Below are positions 1 to 11,407 of a DNA stretch of 49,788 nt, piece after piece. Numbering within the stretch: position 1 is the first letter of the stretch; the number at the start of each line of letters is the position of its first letter. The notes beneath the pieces are model-generated. The model saw nothing but the letters and a program-made list of their open reading frames with translations. It had not been told where the DNA came from and made no database searches. The translations under genes and the position numbers were made by a program. This DNA comes from Acidobacteriaceae bacterium. Its GTDB lineage: Bacteria; Acidobacteriota; Terriglobia; Terriglobales; Acidobacteriaceae. The stretch lies in assembly GCA_903642225.1 (NCBI GenBank), contig CAHJWI010000034.1, positions 1-49,788 of the forward strand, read 5' to 3'.

Positions 1-418
1 GCGCGAAGTCGACGAGGTCAATCGCAGCGAAGCCGTCGTCCGCGAGCTATGCCTGCTCAAGGTCGCCGCCGGCCCGCAATCCCCCCACGGCATTAGTAGC
101 CGCACCCAAATCTTCGAGCTCGCCAACGTCTTCCGAGCCCGCGTCGTCGACCTCGCCCCCGATTCGATCATGCTCGAAATGACCGGTAGCGCCAGCAAAA
201 TCGAAGGCCTCATCCAGGTCATCCGCGAGTCCGCCTACGACATCCTCGAGGTCAGCCGCACCGGCCGCATGGCGATGCGCCGCGGCCAGCACAGCACCCG
301 CGTCATGCGCGCCCTCGGCAGCAAACCCCACCAACTTGAAGACGACCCCAACCTCGACCCCGACACCCTTGACCCCATGAACACCCTCCCCAACCAATTC
401 GCCGACCACGAGGCTTAG
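1..418 (+). CDS. ilvN: Acetolactate synthase small (regulatory) subunit, 3' part
   Basis: The gene is open at the left edge in frame 2; about 138 C-terminal residues are visible. The segment with TQIFELANVFRARVVD followed by LEMTGSASKIEGLIQVI matches the C-terminal ACT-like half of IlvN/IlvH, the regulatory subunit that gives valine feedback and stimulates the catalytic IlvB subunit in the first common step of valine, leucine and isoleucine synthesis. The ACT N-terminal half and ilvB are expected just outside the window. The next reading frame starts three bases after the TAG stop, and a GAGG at 410-413 inside this gene can serve as its ribosome binding site, so the genes are probably one operon with ilvC. 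Confidence 0.9.
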   Translation, partial: REVDEVNRSEAVVRELCLLKVAAGPQSPHGISSRTQIFELANVFRARVVDLAPDSIMLEMTGSASKIEGLIQVIRESAYDILEVSRTGRMAMRRGQHSTRVMRALGSKPHQLEDDPNLDPDTLDPMNTLPNQFADHEA

Positions 419-421
419 TGA

Positions 422-2626
<2,205 letters not shown>

Positions 2627-2640
2627 TAGTCCGACGTGTG

Positions 2641-2669
2641 GCCCATGCCTCGAGTGGTGAGGCATGGGC
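2641..2669 (+). terminator. Perfect 11-bp hairpin after ilvC
   Basis: Positions 2641-2651 pair perfectly with 2659-2669 around a 7-base loop. It sits 14 bases after the ilvC stop and is followed only by a weak T-rich stretch (CTTCTT), so it is either a terminator with a poor U-tract or an mRNA 3'-end stabilising hairpin. Confidence 0.5.
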
Positions 2670-2710
2670 ACTTCTTAAACCGCATCACCAGGTCACAGCA
2701 TCCAACAGCA

Positions 2711-3742
2711 ATGCAGACCGAAGCCCTCCAGCTCACCGACGACTTCTCCATCGACGCCCTCCAGCACCGCACATTCGACGTGCCGGACCCCGCCCCGGAC
2801 GAGGTCCTCGTCCGCATCCGCGCTGTCTCCCTCAACTACCGCGACCTCATGGTCGTCCGCGGCCTCTACAACCCCAAAATCCACAAGCCTCGAACCCTCT
2901 GCTCCGACGCTGCAGGCGATGTCGTCGCCGTCGGCTCCTCGGTCCAGAACTTCAAGCCAGGCGACCGCGTCGTCTCCGGCTTCTTCTCCGACTGGACCGA
3001 CGGCCCGCTCACCGACGCCGCCGCACGCTCTGCCATGGGCGACGCCGCCGAAGGTGTCCTCATCACCTACCGCCTCTTCCCCGCTCACGCGCTCGTCCCC
3101 ATCCCCGCTTCTCTCACTTATGCAGAAGCCGCCACTCTCCCCTGCGCCGGCGTCACCGCCTGGAACGCCCTTGTCTCTGTCGGCAACATCGGCCTCAGCG
3201 ATACCGCATTCCTCCTGGGCACAGGCGGCGTCAGCATGCTCGGCCTGCAGATCGCCCATCTTCGCGGTGCCACAACCATCGTTACCAGCTCGTCCCCAGC
3301 CAAACTCGACCAGGCCAAAGCCCTTGGCGCCACCCACACCCTTCACGTCGCGCACGACGCGGACTGGTCCACGCAGGTACGCGACCTCACCGGCGGCAAA
3401 GGTGCCACCCACATCCTTGAGGTCGGCGGTGCAAACACCCTCGCCCTCTCACTTCGCAGCGCTGCCCGTGGTGCCCTCGTCGCCATCATCGGCGTCCTCA
3501 GCGGCCCAGAGGTCAGCAAAGAGCAGCCCTTCAACGTCCGTCCCATCCTCATGAACGGCCTCCGTCTCCAAGGCATCTTCGTCGGCTCCGTGGTCATGCT
3601 TCACAACCTCGCAACCGCCTTTGCAGCAGGTGGCGTCCGGCCCGCCATCGGCGCAACCTTCCCCTTTCACGCCGCAAAAGACGCGTTCCAAACCCTCAAC
3701 GCAGCCACCCACTTCGGCAAAATAGTCATTACGCTCGACTAG
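2711..3742 (+). CDS. Zinc-type/MDR alcohol dehydrogenase family NAD(P)-dependent oxidoreductase
   Basis: The 343-residue protein starts at ATG 2711; upstream in-frame residues read from the hairpin region and look non-coding. The N-terminal GroES-like domain contains LNYRDLMVVRG and SDAAGDVVAVG, followed by FKPGDRVV. The nucleotide-binding domain has GTGGVSMLGLQIA and ends with THFGKIVITLD, typical of the quinone-oxidoreductase/MDR branch. The GHE-type zinc ligand pattern of true zinc alcohol dehydrogenases is absent (the family position reads CSDAAG), so it is probably a zinc-independent MDR reductase with unknown substrate. It follows ilvC after a hairpin and may have its own promoter. Confidence 0.88.
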   Translation: MQTEALQLTDDFSIDALQHRTFDVPDPAPDEVLVRIRAVSLNYRDLMVVRGLYNPKIHKPRTLCSDAAGDVVAVGSSVQNFKPGDRVVSGFFSDWTDGPLTDAAARSAMGDAAEGVLITYRLFPAHALVPIPASLTYAEAATLPCAGVTAWNALVSVGNIGLSDTAFLLGTGGVSMLGLQIAHLRGATTIVTSSSPAKLDQAKALGATHTLHVAHDADWSTQVRDLTGGKGATHILEVGGANTLALSLRSAARGALVAIIGVLSGPEVSKEQPFNVRPILMNGLRLQGIFVGSVVMLHNLATAFAAGGVRPAIGATFPFHAAKDAFQTLNAATHFGKIVITLD

Positions 3743-3757
3743 CGCATCGAACCCACC

Positions 3758-4216
3758 ATGTATCGGTTCGCGTTCCCGCTCGGCATGCTGCTCAGTACGG
3801 CAATGCCCAGCCTCGCCCAAGCTCCCGCAACCTCCACGCTGCTCAGCAGCATGCGCGACCAGACTCGCCCGCTGCTCATCTTCGCCGGCCCCTCTGACCC
3901 GCGTGTCGCGCAGCAGTACCGCGATCTCGCAACCAACGCCGCCGGCGTCCAAGACCGTCAGATCCGCCTCATTCTCGCGACCACGGCACCCACACCCTCA
4001 CAACCCAAGCCGCCATCCGGCACCGTCGCCGCCACACAGCAGGAGCAGCAAACCCTCCGTACCCAGTTCCACATCCCGGCAGACACCTTCACCGTCATCC
4101 TCATCGGTAAAGACGGCGGTGAAAAATTCCGCTCTAGCACGCCCGTCTCCTTCGCTACCCTCACCCACATCATTGATGCCATGCCCATGCGCCAGCAGGA
4201 AACCCGCGCCCACTAG
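3758..4216 (+). CDS. Secreted DUF4174-like protein
   Basis: The 152-residue product begins with a signal peptide (hydrophobic FAFPLGMLLSTAMPSLAQA, cleavage expected after AQA near residue 22). The mature part has RPLLIFAGPSDPRVAQQYRDL near its start and FTVILIGKDGGEKFRSS further on, the pattern of the thioredoxin-like DUF4174 family, whose members report or sense but have no assigned reaction. No CxxC is present. It lies 15 bases after the MDR dehydrogenase, likely co-transcribed. The family assignment is from memory of the motif pattern; the secretion call is directly visible. Confidence 0.72.
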   Translation: MYRFAFPLGMLLSTAMPSLAQAPATSTLLSSMRDQTRPLLIFAGPSDPRVAQQYRDLATNAAGVQDRQIRLILATTAPTPSQPKPPSGTVAATQQEQQTLRTQFHIPADTFTVILIGKDGGEKFRSSTPVSFATLTHIIDAMPMRQQETRAH

Positions 4217-4274
4217 CTGAAGCCAGCGTCACACACACCCCGCGTATACCATCCAGACAAGGACACCAAAGCTC

Positions 4275-5774
4275 ATGGCTACCCTCACGCTTGACACGCC
4301 TCAGCCCGAAACCCTGGCACGCTTCAAACAGTACGAGCCCGCGCAGAAAACTCCTCCCGCCACTATCGTCCGCGCCCTCAGCCAGCTCGCGCAGCTTGAC
4401 GGTCTCACCATCGCAGATTTTGAATGGTTTGCCACGCACGGCACGGAGCATCGCTTCACCGACGGCACCGTCCTCTTTCGCCTCGGCGAATCCACACGCA
4501 CCATGACCATCCTGCTCGCCGGCGAGGTTCACGTCCGCCGCCACCAGTCCGGCCCCGTCCAGTACTTTATCGGGCGCTCCGGCCAGATTACCGGCAAGCT
4601 GCCCTACAGCCGCATGAAGACCTACGGCGGCGACGGCTACGCGTCCGGCGATGTTTGGACCCTCGACTTCGACGAATCCTGCTTTCCCGCCATGCTCGCC
4701 GCCATCCCCGGCATCGGCCAGCGCTGTGTGGGCATCCTCTTGGACCGCGTTCGCGAGGTCACCCGTCTCGAACAGCAGTCTGAAAAGCTCAGCGCCCTTG
4801 GCAAGCTTGCCGCCAATCTCTCCCACGAACTCAATAACCCCGCATCCGCAGCCCGCTCCGCCGCCAACAATCTCTGGACGGAGCTCCGCACCTATGGTGA
4901 CCAAAAATACCGCCTCGGCAGCCTCTGCTTTGACGACACCGTCAAGCAACAGTACGGCGAGTGGGTCGCAGCCGTTCGGGCCACCATCCCCCAGGGCGAC
5001 GACACCCACGCCTGCGACACCGTCCTGGTCAACCAGCGCGAGGACCTCTTCCGCACCTGGCTCGACGCGCATAACGTTCCGGAAAGCTGGAAAATCGCCC
5101 CCATCCTCGCTGAAACTCGCATCGATCTCACCCATCTTGAGTCACTGGTCACCATCATGCAGCCGGAGGCGCTCCCCATTGCCATCTCCTCCTTCGCCTC
5201 CGCTCTCAAAGCCGAGCGCATGACCGACGCCGTCATGGACTCCACCCGTCGCATCTTCGAGCTCATTACCGCCATCAAGGACTACTCCTACATGGATCAG
5301 GCGCCCATCCAGGAGATCGACCTCGCTGCCGCGCTCGACAACACCCTCACCATGCTCAACTCGCGACTCTCAAACATCGACATCATCCGCGAGTACGACC
5401 CGGCCACACCCCCCGTCCTCGTCTACGGCAGCGAGATCAACCAGGTTTGGACCGCCATCATCGAAAATGCGATCGACGCTGTAGACCTTCTGCCACCTGA
5501 AACCCCTCGCACCCTACGTCTCCACACCGCCCTCTCCGGCCCCACCGTCATAGTCGAAATCTGGGACAACGGACCCGGCATCGACCCGGTCATACAATCC
5601 CGCATCTTCGAGCCCTTTTTCACCACCAAATCCGTCGGCAGCGGCATGGGCCTCGGCCTCGACATCGCGAATCGCATCATTCTCAAGCACCGCGGACAAA
5701 TCTCCGTCCAGTCCAAACCACACGAAACCTGCCTCCAGGTCCGCCTCCCCATCGAACAGACCGGCGCCTACTAG
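4275..5774 (+). CDS. Cyclic-nucleotide-binding-domain sensor histidine kinase
   Basis: The 499-residue protein has a CRP-like cNMP-binding domain (about residues 45-155, with FRLGESTRTMTILLAGEVHV), then a HisKA dimerisation helix with the phospho-acceptor motif NLSHELNNPASAA (His about 178), and a C-terminal HATPase domain with the N box IIENAIDAVD, G1 DNGPGID and G2 GSGMGLGLDIANRI. No transmembrane helix is evident, so it is probably a cytoplasmic kinase. Many relatives sit beside an FAD/thioredoxin-reductase gene or a response regulator; none is adjacent here, so the partner is elsewhere. A likely AAGGAC ribosome binding site lies about 12 bases before the ATG. Confidence 0.9.
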   Translation: MATLTLDTPQPETLARFKQYEPAQKTPPATIVRALSQLAQLDGLTIADFEWFATHGTEHRFTDGTVLFRLGESTRTMTILLAGEVHVRRHQSGPVQYFIGRSGQITGKLPYSRMKTYGGDGYASGDVWTLDFDESCFPAMLAAIPGIGQRCVGILLDRVREVTRLEQQSEKLSALGKLAANLSHELNNPASAARSAANNLWTELRTYGDQKYRLGSLCFDDTVKQQYGEWVAAVRATIPQGDDTHACDTVLVNQREDLFRTWLDAHNVPESWKIAPILAETRIDLTHLESLVTIMQPEALPIAISSFASALKAERMTDAVMDSTRRIFELITAIKDYSYMDQAPIQEIDLAAALDNTLTMLNSRLSNIDIIREYDPATPPVLVYGSEINQVWTAIIENAIDAVDLLPPETPRTLRLHTALSGPTVIVEIWDNGPGIDPVIQSRIFEPFFTTKSVGSGMGLGLDIANRIILKHRGQISVQSKPHETCLQVRLPIEQTGAY

Positions 5775-6266
5775 GAAGGCTGGGCATGTGGTTGGCACGC
5801 TGCTTTGAGGCTTCAGCCACCCGGATCACCCTGCAGTAACGCAAAGATGCAGCTTCAGCCGCGTAGATAGCAACGGCAATCCCGCGAATGGTTCGAGCTG
5901 CCAATATCCGGCTAGCCACCTGCCGGCACCGTTTGCAGTCACCCTTGCACCCATAGGTCCGTCCCTTGACCGGGCGGGGCAGCTCTTCCGTCCTGCGGAG
6001 CGAAGGGACCTGCCTTTCTTCGCAGGATGACGACACCTCATAAGCAACACGGCTTCATCAAAGCAGCATTCGCTTTAAGGTGTTGTTGTTTTGGGGAAGA
6101 ACTGGATGCGAGTCGTTCTCGCACGGACTTAGAGCTCCGTATTCAGGGCCAACAGCAGCCTCGGGCTGGCTTTACCGAACGACTCAAAGCGTTGGATGGC
6201 GCGAGCTTCCGCTTGCCTGTCCGTCTCCTCACCGGTGCTCTCAACCGCAGTGCGCCCAAACGCAGA
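5775..6266. other. Non-coding gap with an imperfect inverted repeat
   Basis: I see no convincing gene in these roughly 490 bases; the short open frames lack the strongly C-ending codon pattern of neighbouring genes. An inverted repeat pairs 5991-5997 with 6021-6027 in a segment resembling dispersed intergenic palindromes reported in GC-rich genomes, but no second copy is visible in this window. The gap separates a plus-strand gene from a minus-strand one, so it holds two 3' ends. Confidence 0.5.
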
Positions 6267-6290
6267 AAAGCCCCGACCATCGCCGGGGCT
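6267..6290 (-). terminator. Rho-independent terminator of the DUF427 gene
   Basis: On the minus strand AGCCCCG (6290-6284) pairs with CGGGGCT (6275-6269) around an 8-base loop and is followed by a TTTT tract. It lies 20 bases beyond the stop codon of the DUF427 gene. Confidence 0.8.
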
Positions 6291-6309
6291 CTTCGAATCA
6301 CAAATGACT

Positions 6310-6594
6310 CTACTGCGAGACCTCAACCCCACGCCAGAACGCCATATGATGCTTCACACTGCGCGCCGCCGGCTTCGGATCCGGGTAGTACCAGGCGGCA
6401 TCCGGGTTTTCCTGCCCATCTACCAGCAGACTAAAGTACCGCGCCTGCCCCTTCCAGGGGCACGAAGATGTCGTCGAACTCGGCCGCAGAAACTCCCGCT
6501 TTACCGACTCCTCAGGAAAATAAACGTTTCCCTCAATCGTCTCGAAATTTTCACTTTCGGCCACTGTCTGGCCATTCCACATTGCCTTTGCCAT
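6310..6594 (-). CDS. DUF427 domain-containing protein
   Basis: The 94-residue product MAKAMWNGQTVAESENF... carries the features of DUF427: the ETIEGNVYFP strand, a CPWKGQARYFSL motif and the closing W.YPDPKP...KHHMAFWRGVEV. The start at 6594 has a GGAAGTGAG ribosome binding site about 8 bases upstream; longer in-frame starts lack one. The family is small and widespread, with a beta-tent-like fold and no assigned reaction. It stands alone with its own terminator. Confidence 0.88.
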   Translation of the reverse strand: MAKAMWNGQTVAESENFETIEGNVYFPEESVKREFLRPSSTTSSCPWKGQARYFSLLVDGQENPDAAWYYPDPKPAARSVKHHMAFWRGVEVSQ

Positions 6595-6785
6595 GCTGCA
6601 ACTCACTTCCCGGTTGGATGGTCGAGCTAGGACGACCGTAACGGCATTCAGTTGCACCCGTATGGGTGCTTTGCACCTTGCACGGTTCATCGTTCAACCT
6701 ATTAGACCAGCTTTCATGATAAAAGATTCCGGCACCACCAACAAACCCTGTCGGCGAAGGCCCGCAATCCTCATCTCCGCCCGGC

Positions 6786-9650
6786 TCAGGCCACCGCCAA
6801 AGGCCGCGTCGTCTCCGGATTCGGAATCGCCAACACCGGCACCTCCAACGGCACAACTACCTCCGGTACCCGGTCCGTTCGTTCATCCCAATCGCATTCA
6901 ATCGGGTCGGCGATCTCTTCCTTTGCACCCTTCTTCGGCCGTCGCTTCGGCATCGCATCGTGGTTATGCGGACACACCTCGTGAATAAACCCGTCCCCTT
7001 TGTTGAACACTTCCACCAGGTACGTGCTGTTCCCGCGCGGACAGGCTTTCGCAATCAACTTCTGATTACTCGTGAAGTCGCACTTTGGATAGTTCGTGCA
7101 ACCGTAAAAGTAATTTCCCGTCCGTGCTTTCCGCTCCGCCAGCGCGCCCTTGCACTTTGGGCAAGCCACATCCAACAGCACCTGCTTCACAAACTTGCAC
7201 TTCGGGTACCCACTGCACGACGTGAACTCCCCGTACGTCCCACTCCGCTTCACCAACTCCATCCCGCACTCCGGGCACGGCTCCCCCGTCGGTTCCGGCG
7301 GTTTACTCTGCACCTTCTGATTCAGCCGTCGCACCGTCTTGCATGGCGGATCGGCGTTGTAATCCGGGCAGCTCATGAATGGCCCGAACGGACCGTTCTT
7401 CAGCACCATCAGCTTGCCGCAGTTCTCACAAAACTCTTCTTCCTCGGTATCGCCCTGCTCCATGGCCGCCAGGTCCGGCTTGTCCGCAAAGTTCTCCTTG
7501 GTAAAGTCGCAACTCACCGGGTCCACAAGTATGCTCTTGCCCCGTGACACAGCCACCTTTAATGCCGCCATCAGCTCCTTGTCGCTGTGCACCTCCTCGT
7601 TGCTGGCCTCGGCATCGTCGACCATGCCCTTCACCTGGAACGGAAAATCGATCGCGTCCTTGATCCGCTTCACCACCGCCTTCGGATCCTTCTTGAACGC
7701 AGAGACGGCAATCGTCTTCGGCTTCGTCTTCGTGTAGTTGCTGCAGGAATAAAATGACCCGAACTTGCCCCACTTCATCACCAGCGCGCTGCCGCACTTC
7801 TCGCAGATCTCGTCCGTCGGTTCCTCGCGCCGCTTAATGTCTTCCATCGACATCTCGGCAACCTTGATCTCGTCGGTCAGGTGGTCGTAGAAGCCGTCCA
7901 AGAGATGCGTCCACTTCTCCTCGCCATCCTCCACCCGGTCCAGCTCTTCTTCCAGCCTCCGCGTGTACGCCATGTCAAAGATGTACGGAAAGTTCTTCAC
8001 CAGCAGCGTCGTTACCACCATGCCGATCTCGGTCGGCACGAACTTCCGCGCCAGCTTCTTCACATAATCGCGATCCTGAATGGTGTTGATGATCGACGCA
8101 TACGTCGACGGCCGTCCGATGCCCTGCTCCTCCAGCTCCTTCACCAGCGACGCCTCATTGAACCGCGGCGGCGGCTGCGTGAATTTCTGCTCGGTGAAGA
8201 CCGGCGGAATGGGAACTTCAGGCGGATTCTCAATGACATCATCTAGCGTGACGATCTCATCTATTTTCATTGCAGGAAGTCCGCCTTCCTGCTCTTCTTC
8301 GCTGTCCGGCAAACCTGCAGGAGACCGCTTCGGTTTCCCAAAGTCAGGATCCGCAATCCTCAAAAACCCATCGAACCGCAGTACAGAACCCGTCACACGC
8401 AGAGAGTAGCTCTGCTGGGCGATCGCCTCAATGTCAATCGTTGTACGATCGAATATCGCTGCGGTCATCTGACTGGCAACAAACCTTCGCCAAATCAGAT
8501 CGTAAAGGCGAAACTGCTCGTCCGACAGATAATGTCGGATTCGCTCAGGAGAATAGTCCACATTAGTTGGCCGGATCGCTTCATGAGCATCTTGAGCATC
8601 TTTCTTTCCCTTAAACTCGCGCAACTTTTGAGGCAGATACTCAGGGCCATAACTTTCAATTAAGTGCCGCACTTGCTCAATAGCTACAGGTGAAACTCGT
8701 GAAGAGTCTGTGCGCATGTACGTGATTAAGCCGACAGTACCCTCAGACCCAAGCTCTACGCCCTCGTATAGACGCTGCGCCACACCCATTGTTCTTTTGA
8801 CGTTGAATCCCAACCGGCTTGAAGCTTGCTGTTGTAACTGCGAAGTTGAGAATGGCGCCGGTGGCGTCCGTCGATACTCTTTCTCTTCAATCGCAACGAC
8901 CTTGTAAGCAGCTCGTGACAAATCAGCTTGTGCATCTAGCGCAGACACTTGATCTGGAAATGCTGGAGAGGCTACCGTGTCTACTTCCAGCCGTGCGCCA
9001 TTCTTCTCTCGCAATTTGGCCGTGAACGGAAGACCGGCGGCTGTCTTCAGCCGCGCATCGACCGGCCAGTACTCCACCGGCATGAACGCCTTGATCTCGT
9101 TTTCCCGGTCCACGATCAGCCGCAGCGCCACTGTCTGCACCCGCCCAGCACTCAATCCGCGCCGGACTTTGTCCCATAAAAGCGGGGAAATTTCGTACCC
9201 CACCAGACGATCCAGCACCCGCCGCGTCTGCTGCGCGTCCACCAGATTCTCGTTCACAGCCCGCGCTTTTGTGAACGCTTCAACCACCGCTTTCTTCGTA
9301 ATTTCGTTGAACGTGACGCGCTGAATCGTGGTTTTTCCCTTTAAAACGGGCTCCAACTGCAATTGCAGGTGGTGCGCGATTGCCTCGCCTTCGCGGTCCG
9401 GGTCAGGCGCCAGGTACACGGCGTCCGCCTTCGCGGCCAGCTTCTTCAGCTTGTCCACCAGCTTCTCCTTCCCTGGCGACACGATCAGATGTGGTTCAAA
9501 CGTCCGCTTCTTCAATTCCACGCCGATATCATTCTTCGGGAGATCCATGATGTGGCCCAGCGACGCCTCAACCGTATAGTCACTGCCTAAGTACTTGTTG
9601 ATCGTCTTCGCCTTCGCCGGCGACTCCACAATCACGAGATTTTTTGCCAT
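6786..9650 (-). CDS. topA: DNA topoisomerase I (type IA)
   Basis: TopA relaxes negative supercoils through a transient 5'-phosphotyrosine link. The 954-residue protein starts MAKNLVIVESPAKAKTI (Toprim domain), with the acidic Toprim motif in APDPDREGEA (about 82-90) and the active-site tyrosine in GLITYMRTDSSR (about Y311). After the core there are four C4 zinc-ribbon repeats (about residues 616-860: CEKCG...C, CENCG...CPDYNADPPC, CPECG...CSGYPKC, CPKC...CTNYPKC) and a degenerate fifth. The start at 9650 is preceded by AGGAAG with good spacing; a longer in-frame start adds 26 residues of non-family sequence. The stretch about 8240-9010 has visibly lower GC than the rest of the gene. dprA lies upstream on the same strand after a 320-base gap, an order seen in many bacteria. 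Confidence 0.97.
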   Translation of the reverse strand: MAKNLVIVESPAKAKTINKYLGSDYTVEASLGHIMDLPKNDIGVELKKRTFEPHLIVSPGKEKLVDKLKKLAAKADAVYLAPDPDREGEAIAHHLQLQLEPVLKGKTTIQRVTFNEITKKAVVEAFTKARAVNENLVDAQQTRRVLDRLVGYEISPLLWDKVRRGLSAGRVQTVALRLIVDRENEIKAFMPVEYWPVDARLKTAAGLPFTAKLREKNGARLEVDTVASPAFPDQVSALDAQADLSRAAYKVVAIEEKEYRRTPPAPFSTSQLQQQASSRLGFNVKRTMGVAQRLYEGVELGSEGTVGLITYMRTDSSRVSPVAIEQVRHLIESYGPEYLPQKLREFKGKKDAQDAHEAIRPTNVDYSPERIRHYLSDEQFRLYDLIWRRFVASQMTAAIFDRTTIDIEAIAQQSYSLRVTGSVLRFDGFLRIADPDFGKPKRSPAGLPDSEEEQEGGLPAMKIDEIVTLDDVIENPPEVPIPPVFTEQKFTQPPPRFNEASLVKELEEQGIGRPSTYASIINTIQDRDYVKKLARKFVPTEIGMVVTTLLVKNFPYIFDMAYTRRLEEELDRVEDGEEKWTHLLDGFYDHLTDEIKVAEMSMEDIKRREEPTDEICEKCGSALVMKWGKFGSFYSCSNYTKTKPKTIAVSAFKKDPKAVVKRIKDAIDFPFQVKGMVDDAEASNEEVHSDKELMAALKVAVSRGKSILVDPVSCDFTKENFADKPDLAAMEQGDTEEEEFCENCGKLMVLKNGPFGPFMSCPDYNADPPCKTVRRLNQKVQSKPPEPTGEPCPECGMELVKRSGTYGEFTSCSGYPKCKFVKQVLLDVACPKCKGALAERKARTGNYFYGCTNYPKCDFTSNQKLIAKACPRGNSTYLVEVFNKGDGFIHEVCPHNHDAMPKRRPKKGAKEEIADPIECDWDERTDRVPEVVVPLEVPVLAIPNPETTRPLAVA

Positions 9651-9970
9651 ACCGCACTTCCTGTTTTCTGCCGCGTCTCCGCAGCCACCGGCTTCCCGGG
9701 TCGTGCCCATTCTGCCTTCGCCGGGCACAATGCGCTCGCCCAGGGTCCGCCTTGCATTCCGTCCCTACTGTCTCGGTGAGACGCTACCACGAACGTTTCG
9801 CTACGTCACGCGCCACAATTGCACATCTGACTGCAAAACGGCCAAAGTTGAAACGTGCTTCCCCACTCAGGACGTCATCATTTGCGGGAGCCGATCAGAT
9901 CTGGCGTCCTGCATAGTACACCCGCATCTCCATAAAACCGGCAACTCAAGCAGCCGACAGAGAACACCGA
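9651..9970. other. Gap between dprA and topA
   Basis: These 320 bases contain no gene that I can support, no RNA fold that I recognise and no obvious terminator. They hold the leader of topA, including its AGGAAG ribosome binding site next to the start codon. Confidence 0.4.
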
Positions 9971-11176
9971 TCAGAACGTCCGCACGTAGTTTTTCCCCGG
10001 CATCTGCCGCACCCTACCAGCCAGTTCCAGCTCAAAAAGTGCTGTAAAAATCTCAGCCGACGGCAGTTGCCCGTCCAGAACCTCCATCAACTCGTCAAGC
10101 TGCACTGCCTCGTCCGCCCGCAGGTGATCGTAGACAAGCCGCTCTGTCGGCGGCATCTCCTGGTCCGCGAATAGAGATGCGGCACCTCCACCTTTGGACT
10201 CAGCACCGCCCGCCGCAAGCATCGCAAGCCGGTCCTCCAGGTCGATGCGCGCCTGGTTCGGCAGGTCTTCCCATACGTCCTCCCACGTCGCTGTGAGCTT
10301 GGCTCCCTGCTTGATCAGCGTGTTTGGGCCCCATGCGTTCTTGTTCGTCACATTTCCCGGTACCGCATACACATCGCGGTTCTGCTCCATCGCGCAGCGT
10401 GCCGTAATCCGGGTACCGCTGTTCTCGGCCGCCTCAATCACCAACACACCCACGCTCATGCCGCTCAACACGCGGTTGCGTAGGGGAAAGTTCTGCGGTG
10501 CCGGAAAGGTCCCGGTCGGGAACTCCGTCAGGATGCATCCACCACTCATCAAAATTTGCTCCGCCAACTTCTTATTTTCTTTCGGGTAAATCACATCGAT
10601 CCCCGTTCCCCATACCGCTACCGTCTTGCCCTTGGCCTCGATCGCTCCCTTGTGCGCCTCTGTGTCCACGCCGCGGGCCATGCCACTCAGAATCACAACG
10701 CCCCGATTTGCCAAATCCCGCGACAGCATCGCCGCCATGCCCGCTCCATACGGTGAAGGGTGACGTGTGCCAACGACCGCTATCCCCGGCAGTTCCAGCA
10801 ATGCCGTCTCGCCGCGGAACCACAGCACCGGTGGCGGATCATAAATCTCTCGCAGACGGTCCGGATACTCGGCACAGTCGTGCGTAAGAAAGCCGGCACC
10901 CTGCTCGTTCAGCCGCTGCAGCTCTGCTTCTGCCGCCGCGCGTGCTTTGCCCTCAAACACGAAGCGCGCGCTTGCCGCCGGCATGCCCAAACCTTCCAGC
11001 TCCGTCAGGCCCAGTGAAAGCAGCGCCGCGGCATCGTCCAGTTTGCCCATCGCGCGCACGGTTCGGGTCGCGCCCATTCCTGGCGTCAGCGTCAGCGCCA
11101 TCCAGGCCAGCCGAGCCGTCTCACTCGCACCGGCACCGCGCCGTCCAACGGCCTCCACCTGCAAACCTCCGATCAT
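9971..11176 (-). CDS. dprA: DNA-processing protein DprA
   Basis: DprA binds incoming single-stranded DNA during natural transformation and loads RecA. The 401-residue protein has the N-terminal helical domain, a Rossmann-like core with VVGTRHPSPYG, SGMARGVDTEAH, VAVWGTGIDVIYP and FPLRNRVLSG, then GTRITARCAMEQNRDVYAVPG, and a C-terminal winged-helix (about 330-401). The ATG at 11176 is preceded by GGAGGCGGG, a strong ribosome binding site. No competence genes are adjacent; topA is next on the same strand. Confidence 0.96.
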   Translation of the reverse strand: MIGGLQVEAVGRRGAGASETARLAWMALTLTPGMGATRTVRAMGKLDDAAALLSLGLTELEGLGMPAASARFVFEGKARAAAEAELQRLNEQGAGFLTHDCAEYPDRLREIYDPPPVLWFRGETALLELPGIAVVGTRHPSPYGAGMAAMLSRDLANRGVVILSGMARGVDTEAHKGAIEAKGKTVAVWGTGIDVIYPKENKKLAEQILMSGGCILTEFPTGTFPAPQNFPLRNRVLSGMSVGVLVIEAAENSGTRITARCAMEQNRDVYAVPGNVTNKNAWGPNTLIKQGAKLTATWEDVWEDLPNQARIDLEDRLAMLAAGGAESKGGGAASLFADQEMPPTERLVYDHLRADEAVQLDELMEVLDGQLPSAEIFTALFELELAGRVRQMPGKNYVRTF

Positions 11177-11407
11177 CCCGCCTCCGGCACCAGTCGCCCT
11201 CGTTATACATCACCCTTCCACCCGTGCCCATACAACGCTTGCAGCACGGCACGCCGTGAGCCGTCGCACTAACCAACCGCAGTAGGCAACGACTTTTTAG
11301 ACCGGGCGCAAACCGCTTTGTCCAACGCGTTGCTGACAAGGGGTCACCGAAGATCGGCATACCCGCCGGAGCCGTCGCGCTCCGCTGAGACATCCAAACC
11401 CATCAGC

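Noticed and set aside
6027..6434. Open frame in the gap after the histidine kinase
   Set aside because: It overlaps the terminator and the DUF427 gene on the other strand and has no recognisable domain or codon preference.
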